Shown piece by piece: positions 20,801 to 33,077 of a stretch of DNA of 64,000 nucleotides. The position numbers were made by a program, and so were the translations under genes. The notes beneath the pieces were generated by a model that was not told where the DNA came from, made no database searches, and saw only the letters and a list, made by a program, of their open reading frames with translations. Positions within the stretch are counted from its first letter, which is position 1. Each line of letters starts with the position of its first letter. Source of the stretch: Anthopleura xanthogrammica (Eukaryota > Cnidaria > Anthozoa > Actiniaria > Actiniidae); assembly GCA_964019055.1 (NCBI GenBank), contig OZ025208.1, positions 17,258,228 through 17,322,227 on the forward strand. The letters run 5' to 3'.

Positions 20801-22769
20801 TCAGTCAGGTGGTTATGGAGGATAATACTAACAATAACAATAAAAATAACAAGAAAAGAAGCTACTTGCAAGCAAAAAATGATTTCGTAACAAGGCAACT
20901 TTATCTAAGACTTAATCATAATCATAACAAAATTTGTTTTCTCTTGAACAGAAAATCTCGTCTCGAAACTTCCGTGTTTGCATGAAAGAGCTTTACGCTA
21001 ATCAGTACGATCCGGTGACAATGCAGTATGTCGTGGTATCAGGTATTTGACTCCTTAACTCAAAAACCATCAGATGATGATGATAATGACTTGATCGATG
21101 ATGGTAATTTGATGACGGTGGTTGTGATGATTGTGATTTTGAGGATGGAAATATATATCAATTATAAGATTTTTAATGTGGACACCTTAACCGGAAGTGC
21201 GAAATCAATTTTCATCCAGAAATATTTCTTATAACAAAGATTTTAGTGTGAAAATCATAAGTACAGCGCCATTTTTATTTTATTTTCATATTTTTTTACT
21301 TTTGCCGGTTCAACTTAAACCAACCAATCAGCACATCGTGTGTAGAAATACCATCTAAAAATAGCTCTCTCCCGAAACACATCAAACGCCACCTTAATAC
21401 CAGGTGGACACTTTTAGTTATGGACCTCTGCTTGATGAGAATGACGAAGTAATGATGATGAGTGATGACAATACTGATCTCAAATCTCTTTATTATTTTA
21501 TTAGATGCTTGTGGTGAAGGATGGACGTACTTCCGTGGCTTCTGCTACTTGACCAACTCGTCTTGTACCACGTGGCAGGCAGCACAGTCTAGCTGTCTCA
21601 GTCATAACGCAAGCCTAACAAGCATCATCAGCCAGGAAGAAAACATTTACGTCCAACACAGACACGGTGAAGACACTGGATGGATTGGACTGCAGGACCT
21701 TCGAAGCAATGGAAACTTTACCTGGATTGATGGAACAGAAGTGAATTTTACTTACTGGGCGCAAAACCGGCCAAACACGCTCCGCAGCGACCAAAACTGT
21801 GTCCATACTCTAGGGCCGAGACGTGGTTATTGGTGGAAAGACGCTTCTTGTTCTGCCTGTCACCCTTACACCTGTGAAAGAGGTTTGTACTTTACTTCAT
21901 TATGAAAATAATGGTATACTGAAAGATTACAGGAACAAACTCGGCCTCCAACAAAACATCAATTTTATTGAACCTCGATATAATTACTTGGCTGATCGAA
22001 GTCAGGGGACGGCTAAAATAACGATTGATCTAGACATTTCGGGTTTTGCGGATCTATGAGCTAGGGAAAACCAGAGCAAAATCCCATGTAATGCCGGGTC
22101 CTGGAATGTAACCCGAGATCGCATGAGGTGAAAGACGAGGCACTACCGCTATTTCAGCCTCAATTCCCCTTCCCTACGTTTCTAAAATATAAGCTTCAAG
22201 TGTAAATTACGTTGTGGTCGTTTCATCAGAATTGGACGAGTGTTCTACCGGTACTCATAACTGCCATACTCATGCTACTTGCACAAACACTGTTGGTTCG
22301 TTCACTTGTCGGTGTAATGCTGGTTACTATGGAAACGGACAAACATGCGGTACGTTCTGCTTGCCGTTCTTTTCACTATCTTATAGTTAGGTTTCTTTGA
22401 TTTATTTATTATTGTTACTAAATATTCAATGTTTAAATTTATTCGAAAGTTCGACATACAACAGTGCGACTCAGGAGCGGATCAGGAGCCTCAGGACGTG
22501 TAGAGGTCTATCACAATGGTCAGTGGGGTACTGTATGTGATGACATATGGAACATACGGCATGCACGTGTAGTTTGCAGACAGCTTGGTTTCAGAGGTGC
22601 TCAAAGTGCTCCCAATCGTGCTTCATATGGTCAAGGGTCTGGTCCTATATGGTTGGACAATGTGAACTGTGTTGGAAGCGAAAACAGACTTCAAGACTGT
22701 GCTCACGTGGGATGGGGATCACATAATTGCGATCATAGCGAAGACGCCAGTGTTGTTTGTATTCAGTAA
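13181..22769 (+). CDS. HKL-2: secreted H-lectin/Kazal/C-type lectin/EGF/SRCR protein, complete
   Basis: Exons: 13181-13235, 13425-13774, 14553-14717, 15030-15143, 15375-15500, 15943-16039, 16620-16838, 16946-17325, 18960-19127, 20049-20159, 20295-20411, 20952-21042, 21505-21882, 22230-22349, 22450-22769; about 936 aa. The ATG opens a signal peptide ([16 protein letters not shown]). Exons 2-6 encode three H-lectin-like modules ([27 protein letters not shown]). Exon 7 is follistatin/Kazal, exons 8-12 three more H-lectin-like modules, exon 13 a C-type lectin, exon 14 an EGF with [10 protein letters not shown], exon 15 a six-Cys SRCR. The H-lectin fold is the snail agglutinin type that binds GalNAc-like sugars; specificity here is unknown. 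The C-type lectin has RPN and WKD in place of the calcium motifs. Introns 4, 6, 8 and 9 carry insertions private to this copy. Polyadenylation signal at 22828. Confidence 0.9.
15209..15340. mobile_element. MITE, same family as 41989-42181
   Basis: AATAGTCCCCTTCACAGTTC with CATCTTGAAAGGTA and the closing TGTGAAGGAGACTAT match the ends of the HKL-4 intron element. The second arm is shortened. It is absent from intron 4 of HKL-1 and HKL-3. Confidence 0.65.
16139..16539. mobile_element. Inverted-repeat element private to HKL-2 intron 6
   Basis: The left end TAGACGGATCTTTGT...CATTAGCATAG is mirrored by the right end ATGCTAATGAGC...AAAGATTCGCCTATTA. HKL-1 and HKL-3 read straight from the GGCTTATA-type flank to the next intron segment with nothing between. 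Confidence 0.65.
17453..17589. mobile_element. Palindromic MITE in HKL-2 intron 8
   Basis: AATAGACCC and GGGTCTATT close a long stem with inner arms GGGCAAAACAATAG and CTATTGTTTTGCCC. It is private to this copy. Confidence 0.7.
18004..18870. mobile_element. Non-autonomous DNA transposon with TTAAGGTAACTAGGGACACA ends
   Basis: TTAAGGTAACTAGGGACACA at the left is mirrored by TGTGTCCCTAGTTACCTTAA at the right, 867 bases in all, with no long frame. TTAA at both ends could be a piggyBac-type target or part of the inverted repeat. HKL-3 intron 8 shows the uninterrupted flank. The element at 57121-57657 shares the TTAAGGT-ACT start. Confidence 0.75.
19864..19956. mobile_element. Short palindromic MITE
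   Basis: TCGTTACGTCAGTAATACTT and its exact inverse AAGTATTACTGACGTAACGA enclose an about 50-base spacer. It lies in the enlarged intron 9 of HKL-2, which also holds unrelated AT-rich DNA without a recognisable gene. Confidence 0.7.
22056..22165 (-). mobile_element. Ancestral SINE, HKL-2 copy
   Basis: Shortened counterpart of 7966-8115 at the same place in intron 13, with the reversed B box near TGGAATGTAACCCGAG. Confidence 0.5.
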
Positions 22770-25089
22770 AAGAAGCTTCCGCAGCCTCATGGGATGCTAA
22801 GGTTTTCATTCTTACAAATAAACTAGAAATAAAAAGGAATAGGTGCCTGTTAATTCATCAAAATGTACTTCTAAAGCATAAATCTAGTAAGGTATATTAG
22901 CGAATTATTTTAGTCTTTTGTGTTTCTAAGGTGTAAGCTGCAGGCATAGCAAGAGATCAGTAGTTGAACAAAGATTATACAAAAGAGACCGGTTAGCGAG
23001 CAAACTAGCTAGTCATCGTGTATACTAAATCGGTGTATACAGCGTAAATGAAGGGGGGAAAACCCGACTAAGGATAAAAGTCAATTTAGTATTCCTTTTT
23101 ATAAAATCAGTAGTTTTCAAGTTACTTGTAATATTCCTAATATTGACAATAAACTAACAGAAGAAGCTGGTATTGGACTGTAACCATTTTATATGCACAT
23201 AACATATAACTGATTTTTACCAGGTCCTCTGCGAAAACAATTTTCGACACGTTTTTGTGCTACGTTTTTTATGCTTTAAGAATGGTGCCATTGATTGCGA
23301 ACCATTTTTGTTTCTTTTAAATTGTGTCAGTCTTTTAAATCACGTGGCCACGTACTGGAATCTGGAGAAAAAAATTGGGGGTCCCTACGCATCTAAGCGA
23401 GATAATGAACGTTAAACACGGAAAACTTATTCAAGTCCGAAGAACAACAATTAAAAAGTGAAAGGATTTCAGAGAGTAGATGGTACGTAAAAATATTTTT
23501 TTTAGATTGAACGGCTAAAAAATCGGACCACGATGTTTTTTGACAAACGTTTTTGAAAATAAAAGCAGGTAAATCAACTTTACAAAAACATAAAACAGAT
23601 TTAATAATGCAAAATAGTCATTTTCTTTGCCGGTAATTGGGTTGTGCAAATGTTCTAGATTAATATTTTTTTGTTTATCGAGTAAAAGAACCTCCGGTTT
23701 AAAATATTGACAATAACACGTGTTTCAGCCTAAGTTTACAAAACATAAGCTCATTTTGTGAAATTATACTAGCATGTAAAGCACAATATATTCCGAATAT
23801 TAGCTGTTATATATATGTCCCCTGTAACCATACATTCTTTGTAAATTTTTGATACTTTTGAAAGCTTGTAACTCTAATTCTTTTAATTCAAACTTACTAA
23901 TCTTGTGATGCTCTTTCAAATGACAAAAAACGTTTTTCCTAATTAGATTAAAATTCAAAACTCGTCCCCTGTCCCTTGCTCGTTTCTGAAATGGCCTATT
24001 ACTTTCTACACGAATGCTTTGCTCAGTCTCTGAGAGGCAGATTAGTATCGACTGGTCTCCCATTCGTTTATTCCAAGGACAGTTTTTATTTAATTTATTT
24101 TTATTTATTTATTTATTTTATTTTATTTTATTATTTATTTTATCAGATTTTTTTATTTTCTCTTCGGTATCTTAGGAATCACTCATAATCCAGTGTTATG
24201 CTTCAGTTTATGGTGAACCAAGTTGAACTATTTACATGTTTCTTAAAAACCCTAAGGTAGCTTAGGAAAAACTGCATCATATTGCTGCATCATTAAACTT
24301 TTAGATTTGAGAAAAATCACTGATTTGTGAAATGTAACATGAGCGCCATCATTTGGGAAGCACGGTTGGCGTAGCGGTGAGAGCGTTCGCCTCTCACCAA
24401 GGCGACCCGAGTTTGAGCCTCGCTGAGCTCTGTGTTTTTTTGTGAGTAGAGTTTCCTAGTTGGTTCTCTCCTGTGCTTCGAGGGCTTTTCTCCGGGTTTC
24501 CGGTTTTCCTCCCCAGGCCTCTCCAAAAATCAACTTCTAAACTCCAATTGGAATAACAGTGGACGAATAGCTACTCCTGTAGAGATGCCACTGCTAAATC
24601 CTATTTATTTATTTTATTTATTCATTATAATTATCATTATCATCATTACCACTGAAAACGTTTAGCTTCTATTGACATATTTTTAAGAACTTTTTAGTAA
24701 CTTAGGGAAACACAATTTTTTGACAGGACACGACTAGAAATATGCGGTAATCTCTATGTCGTTATGGTTACTTGGTCAAAATTCACTTCAAGCAAACAGA
24801 CAACACAAAGCTGGTGTCTGATTAAAATAGAAATTCTTCTTCAAAAGAAATTACAAAATTACGCGTTTAGAGACGAGAAAACAAATTTTGATCAACATCG
24901 TTTATGTTGGAATGATTAGAATATGATTTCTCATGGGTTTGCCAGGGTTCAAGCAAGTTGTATGGTTTCGAGAATATTGTTCTTGATCAACAACGTTAGC
25001 AGATACGTCATACCGAACCACTGCAATAATTAACCTTGCCTCAAGCATCCATAACTCATTATTTGGAAATCCTTCCACAATATCCAGCT
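22770..25089. other. Intergenic region between HKL-2 and HKL-3
   Basis: Bases up to about 23825 copy the flank of HKL-1, and about 23995-25089 copies the upstream flank of HKL-2 at 12420-13180 with a SINE added. No gene was found. The junction near 23825 marks where the HKL-1 spacer has 2.6 kb of other DNA. Confidence 0.7.
24356..24600 (+). mobile_element. tRNA-derived SINE, near full length
   Basis: The head GCACGGTTGGCGTAGCGGTG carries an A box and CCGAGTTTGAGCCTCG a B box. A body with TCCTAGTTGGTTCTCTCCTG and a TATTTATTTATTTTATTTA tail follow. It is the best copy of the family also seen at 2306, 4995, 48025 and 49660. Confidence 0.75.
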
Positions 25090-28000
25090 ATGGAAAGGTT
25101 AGCTGCTATAGTGTTCTTCGTGCTTGCTGCTGGCGCTGTGAACGGTAAGAAACCTCTTTTATCGCGTTAATTAGGGAAAAACTAGCTATAAAGCGATCTC
25201 AAGAGTAAAAAGATAGAAGACTTCAATTGCCTTTTTTTTAGAAAATAAGATAATGCTCTTGCCTGTAAAATAAATAGATCAAAAACTAAAACTGAAGAGT
25301 AAAAAAAAAGTATACGTGATGTTGAAGTATAGTTGAAGTGATGTATGAAAAAGCTTGGGCAAGAGCCGCTCTAATTACAGCAACAATCCTTTTCGCGCTT
25401 AGTCTTTTGTACAGCTGGAAGATTTGTCAAAAAAATAGCTATTTCAAAAAACGTTGGTGAAGGTTTTGTTGCACGCATGTTGCTTATCAAGCATAAAATG
25501 TATTACTGATTATGTAAAAATGTAAAATATAATGTAAAAAATGTAATGTAAAAATGTAATGTAAAAATGTAAAATATGCTGGAAAAACCTGCAGACAAAG
25601 TTTGGTAAAATTACACCTCGTTTTGACCTTTCGCTGTTTGAATTCACATCACCCGGCATACTGCATTTCTGCAACAGGCCGACATGCAACATGCAACAAG
25701 CAACAAAACCTTCACCAACCTTTTTTGAAATATAGCTGTAGAATCGGCAATCAACGATATACTATCAACCAAAGACCGTAAGAGTCTTTTTACAATGTTT
25801 ATGTTATTTATTTGTATGTATCGTCACAGGACTACAACACGGAAAAATACAGATCGGACACTTAGCCGTCGATGGATTTTACTGTGAGACCGTGACCTTC
25901 CCATCAGCCTTCACAGGCAGTGATCAAATCAAAGTTTTCACGTCATTAAGCCTGGGCTCCAATTCTTCAGGTGTGCATGACGTAGGATTCACGTGGACCG
26001 AGTCTGTAACTACAAGTGGCTTTAGGGTGTGTGTGGTTGAGAGTGGGACTGGGTTCGAGGGGAATGTACGAGTGAACTGGGTTGCTTATCAAGTGACTGA
26101 ATCAGGTGTGGCTGAGGGAAGCACCAGGTTCAACGACTGGACGACAGGAACGCAGTGTAGCCTCGTATCTCTATCACAGGTTAGTTCACTTCACTTATTC
26201 TTTAAAATAAACTATTTCTTTTTCTATGTTCTTGGTACCGTCCTAGAACGTCTATTCCATTCCTATTCCCATTCACGGTACTGACTCAGACAATGGCAAA
26301 TCATTCAGCCTTGCAGCAGTGGTCCCACAAACAACTACACAGTATCTATTTTAAAGAATACTACAAGGATTACGACAATTTTATTTTCACAGGACCGTAA
26401 ACAACCGAAACAATTTACGATCAATTTTCCGCGTTCAGAGTTTTAAATTCTAAGGTATTCTAGCTAATTTCTTGAGTTCGTCGGACATAGCAACAGTAAC
26501 TAAAGGGAGACGGAACCATGAATAATACTTTATAAATTGTTCACTTCTCGCTTCATCTCATTTAACCTATTTGAATTTGATACAAAGGGGTTCCCAAACA
26601 AGCCCAAGGTTTTCATCACAGCTCGTCACAATGTGCTGAACAAAAGGCAAGATGCTGCTGCTGTTTGGGTAGAAAATATCGCCAGAGATGAATTTACGAT
26701 TTGTTCGAGAGAAGCACGAACATTTGATGGGCGTCACAAGGATATTGAAGTGGTATGTTAGTGGAAAATCTTTTTTTATTCCATCTCCTCGATTATCACA
26801 CTATCTCCTTCTCCTTCCCCTCCTAAAATTTTTTTGCTCGGTCTTTGTTTGAGTTGTAACCATATATTCATGTCGTCTCAAGCACAACCGTTAAACAAAG
26901 CGTGGTTTGAAATAGGAAAACATTACACCTAAGCAAAAGAGTTCATTTTACCCTTGGCTTAGTTCCGTAAACGAAATAAGGAAATAAAAACAATCTTTGT
27001 AATTTTTCTTTTCTTTTTAGGTTTGGATGGCTTTCACTGAGGTCCCACTTTCTTGGGCTCATAATGAGATCATTACTCTACAATTTCCAAATTCTCTTCA
27101 ACCGAGTGAAGAAGACAACGACGCATTTTGTCAGGTATTGAAGACAAAAGTAAAACCGAGATAAACATTGATAGTTCTTGAAAGACCATCAAATTTCATT
27201 TTTAATATTTGCTAGCTCACACGTCTTCTATGTTTTTCAGATCGTCAACTTTACCGATCCCTACTTTTCTCCTCCATCGATTGTTCTCACTCCAAGTCAC
27301 GAGTACGACAGCAGTAATGTAAACGCGGTGCCACCAGGACACAACTCGATTGTGGCTTGGAACGAGGTATTAATCAGATCTTAAGAACTGTCGAATAATT
27401 TTTGAAATTCCAACGACGTCATGATTGCAGACAAATTAAAGAAAACAACAACAACAGAAAGTAACAACAACAACAACAACAAGCAACAAAATATCAACGT
27501 CCAAAGTAACAACAACAACAACAAAAAAGTATATAAACTCATTAAGTATTCATGTCAGTGGCGTAATTTATTAAAACCCTTTTTGACAAGGAATAGCGAG
27601 TGTGAATAAACTTTTTCTATTTCATATCAGGAAAATATGGTTCTCTCAATGATGTAGTTCCTGTTTGGCTCTGAGTTCTGGGACTCTTGCTGCGTAACAC
27701 ACCGGCAAGAAATAAATTACTACGGCGCAAATGTAGCGTTCGTAGCAAATCAAATACATGAACAGTGTTAAGTTATATTTGGTAAATTTGCTTTTTTCTG
27801 CTTATAGGAAATAACGAGGACTTACTTTAGAGCTTGTGTGAAGGACTTGGTTGGATTGAATCGCAAGCATCATCCAATAACTGTCGACTACTTGGTACTC
27901 GGCGGTAAGAACTGCTCCATCTTTTACACATACATTGCGACTGTAAAAAATAATAAATATACTCATTTTATTGTGATAAATGGCCGATTGAATGTGCTGG

Positions 28001-31000
28001 CTTATAGGTAGCTGCTTCTAAAATCCATTCAAAGAGGATTGCCAAATATATTAACCATATAATGTTTCTTACAGACCTTGATCCATGCATCAACAAGACG
28101 TGTGACTATTTTGCCAACTGTCAAGCAGTGTCACCAAGTGTTGCCCAATGTGTGTGTATTTCTGAATGTCCGACATATCAAGATCTTATTTGTGCAACCA
28201 ATGGACAGACATTTGACAATATGTGCATCATGAAGAGAGAGATATGTAGAACCAAGGGAAACTTTACCTACTATCACCCTGGAGGTTGCCAAGGTAACGC
28301 TGACTCATTAAACTTGTCATAAAAAAAATATTTTTCTTACAAGAGATTTTTCAATATAATATGAATATTTTGGCATCTTTTTCAAAATAAAGGGTTCCCA
28401 TTGGACAAAGGTAGACACTTTCTTCGTCAGCAAGACAATCCATGGTTAGATACTCATTGCGAGGTCGTGTCGCTCAAGCCCTATACTTTCTATCCCGACA
28501 AACCCTTGCATATCCAACTGACTGTAAACTACGTCAATGCTTTACAAACGTCGAAGGTACACGAAGCTACAGTAACGTGGACAGAGAACGTGAATACGAA
28601 CAATTTTACCGCGTGTATTACCAGGACAGGTAGGAATGACAATCCGTCTAATGACATGGAATCAATTGATTGGATCGCCTATCAAGGAGCACCGAGCGGT
28701 GGAGTTACTGGAAGGGAACGGTTCATACGATGGTGGACTGGTACGACATGTAGGACGGTTTCGTTTCCAAGTGTAAGTATCAAAGTACCTATGATATCTT
28801 TCTTTTAACTAGTACCGAGAAGAATGGCTCATTTTGGAATCCGTTAAATACCGCTGTATTCCATGATTACACGGACTCGTTTACTCAAGGTTAGCCTCGA
28901 TTCAGAGTCAAAATTGATATTCACAAATACCAACAGTAAAGTAAAGAATGCACAACTTCATCAATACAAAAATTTTGATATTCCACATACCTTTACTGGA
29001 ACACGTAAATACAAAATCGAGGCTGACCCTGAGCAACAAAGGAACTCGAAACTATTATACAAATGATAACTAAAAATAATAAAAACGACACTGTTGCTGA
29101 CAGAAATCTTAACAAATTCTTGTACAAAACTTTGATGGAAGGGAGAAACCGCATTCCATGAAATGCTGCAAAATTGTTTAGAATTAAGCTAATAGTTTCG
29201 ATAGTTTAATACTTTTGGGACCTGTGTATACCATCAAATAATATAACTTTATATTAGAGAAATAAATAGTTTTATCCCATGCACACCATAGAAAATACAG
29301 CCAATCAGAAAGCAAGAAAGCCGTTGTATATTCGTCGGTATTTCACTCTTCTTTCCCATCATGCACTCCTCGTTGAATCTACGCATTTGTATATTCTATT
29401 GGGTGGGATAAAATGGCTATACAATGGTTTTGAGTGGCATACCGTGGATATCCCACTCGCCTAAAGGTTCGTGTGTATACTAGAAACTACAAGTGACTCG
29501 TGGGATATTCCACAGTATGGCACTCGAAACCATTGTGTAACTAGTATGAAACACACAAGTAGGGAGCTCTCGATCCAAAAAATAATAATATTACAACTTT
29601 ACTTAAATATTATTTATTTTTTGTATCATAATAATCATATATTCTTATCATATACCAACAGAAGATATAAATTATTTAATTCCGTGTTGCATGGTTGATT
29701 ATAAAATGTAAATCTATTAACACTTATCTCAGGGCAAGTTCTCGAGCTCTCCCATAGTGCTAGCCAGCCTGCAACATCAACGAAGAGGTCTGAAGCACGA
29801 TGCTGCGAGTGTTTGGGTAGAGGATGTTGGTTCTTCATCGTTCAAAGTTTGCTTACGAGAACTGCAGAACTTTGACGGTGTACATGAAGATATCGATGTG
29901 GTAAGTTAATCATATGATGGGTGAAAATGAGATTCGCCGGGATTCAAATTTTCTCGATTCTGATTGGCTAATATTTTTCCTCAGATCAGCTGGTTGTCAC
30001 TCAAAAATGTTATTGGTATTATTTTTTTATTTCACACAGGACTGGATGGCATTTGTAGCCCTACACCTTCCATTGTTTTCTCAACACGGTAACGTCAACT
30101 TCCCCAACGACTACATACCTCTGCAATCTGATAATTATGCATTTTGCAAGGTATGGTATTTTTGGAAGCAACTTACCCTTTGAACTAAGCACTTACTTTA
30201 ATCTTGCACTTTTTTCAATTCGCATCTTTTTTAAATTTTGTCTGTCTATTAATAAAGTATATTTACATGCTTATTCTTAGCCTGTCGAAATAGTACGTAA
30301 TTACACCAAGCTACCTTTAGTCATGGTAACACCGACCCACCGTACAGGTGGTGGACGGACGAACCCACAATGCAATGGAATCTCTGCCTGGATTGAGGTA
30401 CAATATTCTATCAGAAAGTTCAAGTATTTGGCTATGTTTGTCATCCCATCCTTCTAGCATGTTAGGGGTTGGGCACTTACTGAAGGGCTGTTTATATAGA
30501 TGACTTTTGATGCAGCTTTTGAGGCGATTTGAGCGGCTGTTGGACTTTAATGCAACTCTAAATCCTCCTTATAACAGAATAGGCGGAGAATATCAGTATA
30601 TTTTGAAATCGGGAGGCGGAAGTAGCCTTTACTTTAGCTATGAATAGTAAGTGAGAATTCTTGGTGTGCATGTTAGCGCTATGATGATTGACGATAACAA
30701 AGCATTCTTCCTTAGCTTCTCTTGTTAGATCAACCAACATGGAGGCTGTTTCATTGTTATTTATATCTCAAGGGATTTTGAGTCATGTGGTTGCACCGGC
30801 CCAAGAATACCGGTACCCCGAGGATGACAGGTTGAACGCTAAGATAATACAATAATCAGAATAGAAACTGCTTGCAAGCGAAAAATTTCAAGACCTTGAA
30901 ACAAGGCAACCACATCTAAGACTTAGGCCCAGTTCAAACGTCGATCTTCTCATGAGCCGAACCTAAAGACATCAAAGACCGCCTTATTATCCATTGTTTG

Positions 31001-33077
31001 CAATGCGCTTGGCTCATGAGAAGATTGACATTTGAGTTGGGCCTTAATCATAATAATTTTTTTTTCTTGAACAGGAAATCACGTCTCGAAACTTCCGTGT
31101 TTGCATGAAAGAGCTGTACGCTAATCAGTACGACCCGGTGACAATGCAGTATGTCGTGGTATCAGGTATTTGACTCATTAACTCAAAAACTACCAGATGC
31201 TGATGAGGGTGATATGATTGATGATGTCAATTTGATTATGGTGATTGTGATGATAGTGATTTTAATGTTGGAAATATTTTTATAACGAAGATTTTAATGT
31301 GAAAATAGAAGTGCATCCTTCTATATTCTTTTCGTATTGTTTTACTTTTGCCGGTTCAACTCAAACTAACCAATCAGCAGATCGTGTGTAATTTCAAGAA
31401 ATATAATTGGTTGTGCGGTACTGTCTAAAAATAGTTCACTCTCGAAACACATCAGACGCCACCTTAATACCAAGTGGACATTTATGGACTTCTGCTTGAT
31501 GAGAATGATGACGAGGTGATGATGATGAGTGATGACGATACTGATTTGAAATATCTTTATTTTACTAGATATTTGTGGTGAAGGATGGACGTACTTCAAT
31601 GGCTCCTGTTATTTGACCAACTCGTCTTGTACCACGTGGCAGTCAGCACAGTCTAACTGTCTCAGTCATAACGCAAGCCTTACACGCATCACCAGCCAGG
31701 AAGAAAACATTTACGTCCAACACAGACACGGTGGAGACACTGGATGGATTGGAATGCAGGATCTTTGGGGCAATGGAAACTTTACCTGGATTGATGGAAC
31801 AGAAGTGAATTTTACTTACTGGGCGCAAAACCGACCAAACAGGCTCCGCAGCGACCAAAACTGTGTCCATACTCTAGGGCCGAGACGTGGTTATTGGTGG
31901 AAAGAGGCTTCTTGTTCTGCCTGTCACCCTTATACCTGTGAACGAGGTTTGTACTTTTCTTCATTATGAAAATAATGATATACGGAAAGATTACAAGAAC
32001 AAACTCGGCCTTGAACAAAACATCATTTGAATTGAACCTCGATATTTGGCTGATCTATGTCAGGGCACGGCTATAACATTGAGATTGAACTGGACATTTT
32101 GGGTTTTGCTGATCTATGATATGAAGGAAAACCGGAGAAAAAATCAAATCAAGGGATGAGAGACCCAGCAAACTCTACTCACGTGTAATGCCAGGTCCGG
32201 GAATATAACCCGAGACCCCATGAGGTGTAATGCATACCAGTGCACTACCGCTATTCCAGCCTCATCATTGGGTCAGTTTCTTTTGTTCACTGGGGGTCTT
32301 TATCCTTCATATTTACCCAACGGTGGCTTATCCAGGTTGATATCTAGTTATCAACCCTGTGCTTAAGAAACTTCCCCAATGATGATATAAGGCGGTTATA
32401 TACCTTATACCTCGCTGGCTCGGCAACGGTATATAACCTTTACGTAATGCCGGCTCCGGGAATGTAACCCGAGATCCCATGAGATGTAAGACAAGCTAGT
32501 GCACTACCGCTATTCCATCCTTAATTCCCCTTTCCTTTCAAGATAGCCACTACTTTTTTTGCTAAGAGATCAACTTCAAATGTAAATTATTTTGTGTTCT
32601 ACCCATGCTCATAACTGCCATAAACATGCTACTTGCATAAACACTGTTGGTTCGTTCACTTGTCGGTGTAATGTATCTTTAGGCTTCATTATATTGTATA
32701 CTTTGTGTTTGTTTCTTAAAATCATTCAACCTTCTTTTATATTTTATTCGAAAGATTTTACGTACACAGTGCGACTTGTTGGATCAGCAAACTATTACGA
32801 AGGACGTGTAGAGGTCTATCACAATGGTCAGTGGGGCACGGTATGTGATGATGATTGGGACATGAATGATGCACGTGTAGTTTGCAGACAGCTTGGGTTC
32901 GGAGGTGCTCAAAGTGCTGCCTCAGGCGCTAGATATGGTCAAGGGTCTGATCCTACATGGCTGGATAATGTGCGCTGTATCGGAAGCGAAGAAAAACTTC
33001 AAGATTGTGCTCACGCGGGATGGGGAATAGAGAACTGCAGTCATGGCGAAGACGCGGGTGTTGTTTGTACTCATTAA
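25090..33077 (+). CDS. HKL-3: secreted H-lectin/Kazal/C-type lectin/SRCR protein, EGF exon destroyed
   Basis: Exons: 25090-25144, 25830-26179, 26588-26752, 27021-27134, 27241-27366, 27808-27904, 28075-28293, 28393-28772, 29733-29900, 30040-30150, 30281-30397, 31075-31165, 31569-31946, 32755-33077; about 897 aa. Signal peptide MERLAAIVFFVLAAGA, then the same module order as HKL-2 up to the C-type lectin. The EGF exon has lost its acceptor, its first Cys and its last third (see 32595-32672). Exon 13 ends and exon 15 begins in phase 1, so skipping the dead exon keeps the frame and joins C-type lectin directly to SRCR. The C-type lectin reads RPN and WKE, so calcium binding of the classic kind is doubtful. 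All other exon lengths equal those of HKL-2. Polyadenylation signal at 33136. Confidence 0.88.
29270..29550. mobile_element. Inverted-repeat element private to HKL-3 intron 8
   Basis: GGCTATACAATGGTTTTGAG at 29415 is mirrored by CTCGAAACCATTGTGTAAC ending near 29541, with inner arms GTGGATATCCCACTCG and CGTGGGATATTCCAC. HKL-2 runs directly from AATAGTT to ACACACAAG at this point. Confidence 0.65.
30926..31043. mobile_element. MITE family M, intact copy with TTA target duplication
   Basis: The element is 118 bases long. GGCCCAGTTCAAACGTCGATC opens it and the inverse of this closes it (TTGACATTTGAGTTGGGCC is the degenerate right arm). TTA flanks both sides (30923-30925 and 31044-31046). HKL-2 has the empty site GACTTAATCATAATCAT near 20910. 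A three-base TTA duplication suits the PIF/Harbinger type. Confidence 0.8.
32115..32262 (-). mobile_element. Ancestral SINE, HKL-3 copy
   Basis: Counterpart of 7966-8115 in intron 13, nearly identical to the HKL-1 copy. A second partial copy follows at 32440-32525 beyond a MITE. Confidence 0.6.
32263..32386. mobile_element. MITE between two SINE copies
   Basis: CATCATTGGG with AGTTTCTT is mirrored by AAGAAACT with CCCAATGATG. It is private to HKL-3 and lies where the SINE segment is partly duplicated. Confidence 0.6.
32595..32672 (+). pseudogene. Dead EGF exon remnant in HKL-3
   Basis: The sequence THAHNCHKHATC...GSFTCRCN is the middle of the EGF exon of HKL-1 and -2. The 5' deletion removed the acceptor and the ELDEC start between two TGT triplets. 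The 3' deletion removed the GYYGNGQTC end and the donor. Open reading frame continues by chance into the SRCR exon. Confidence 0.8.
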
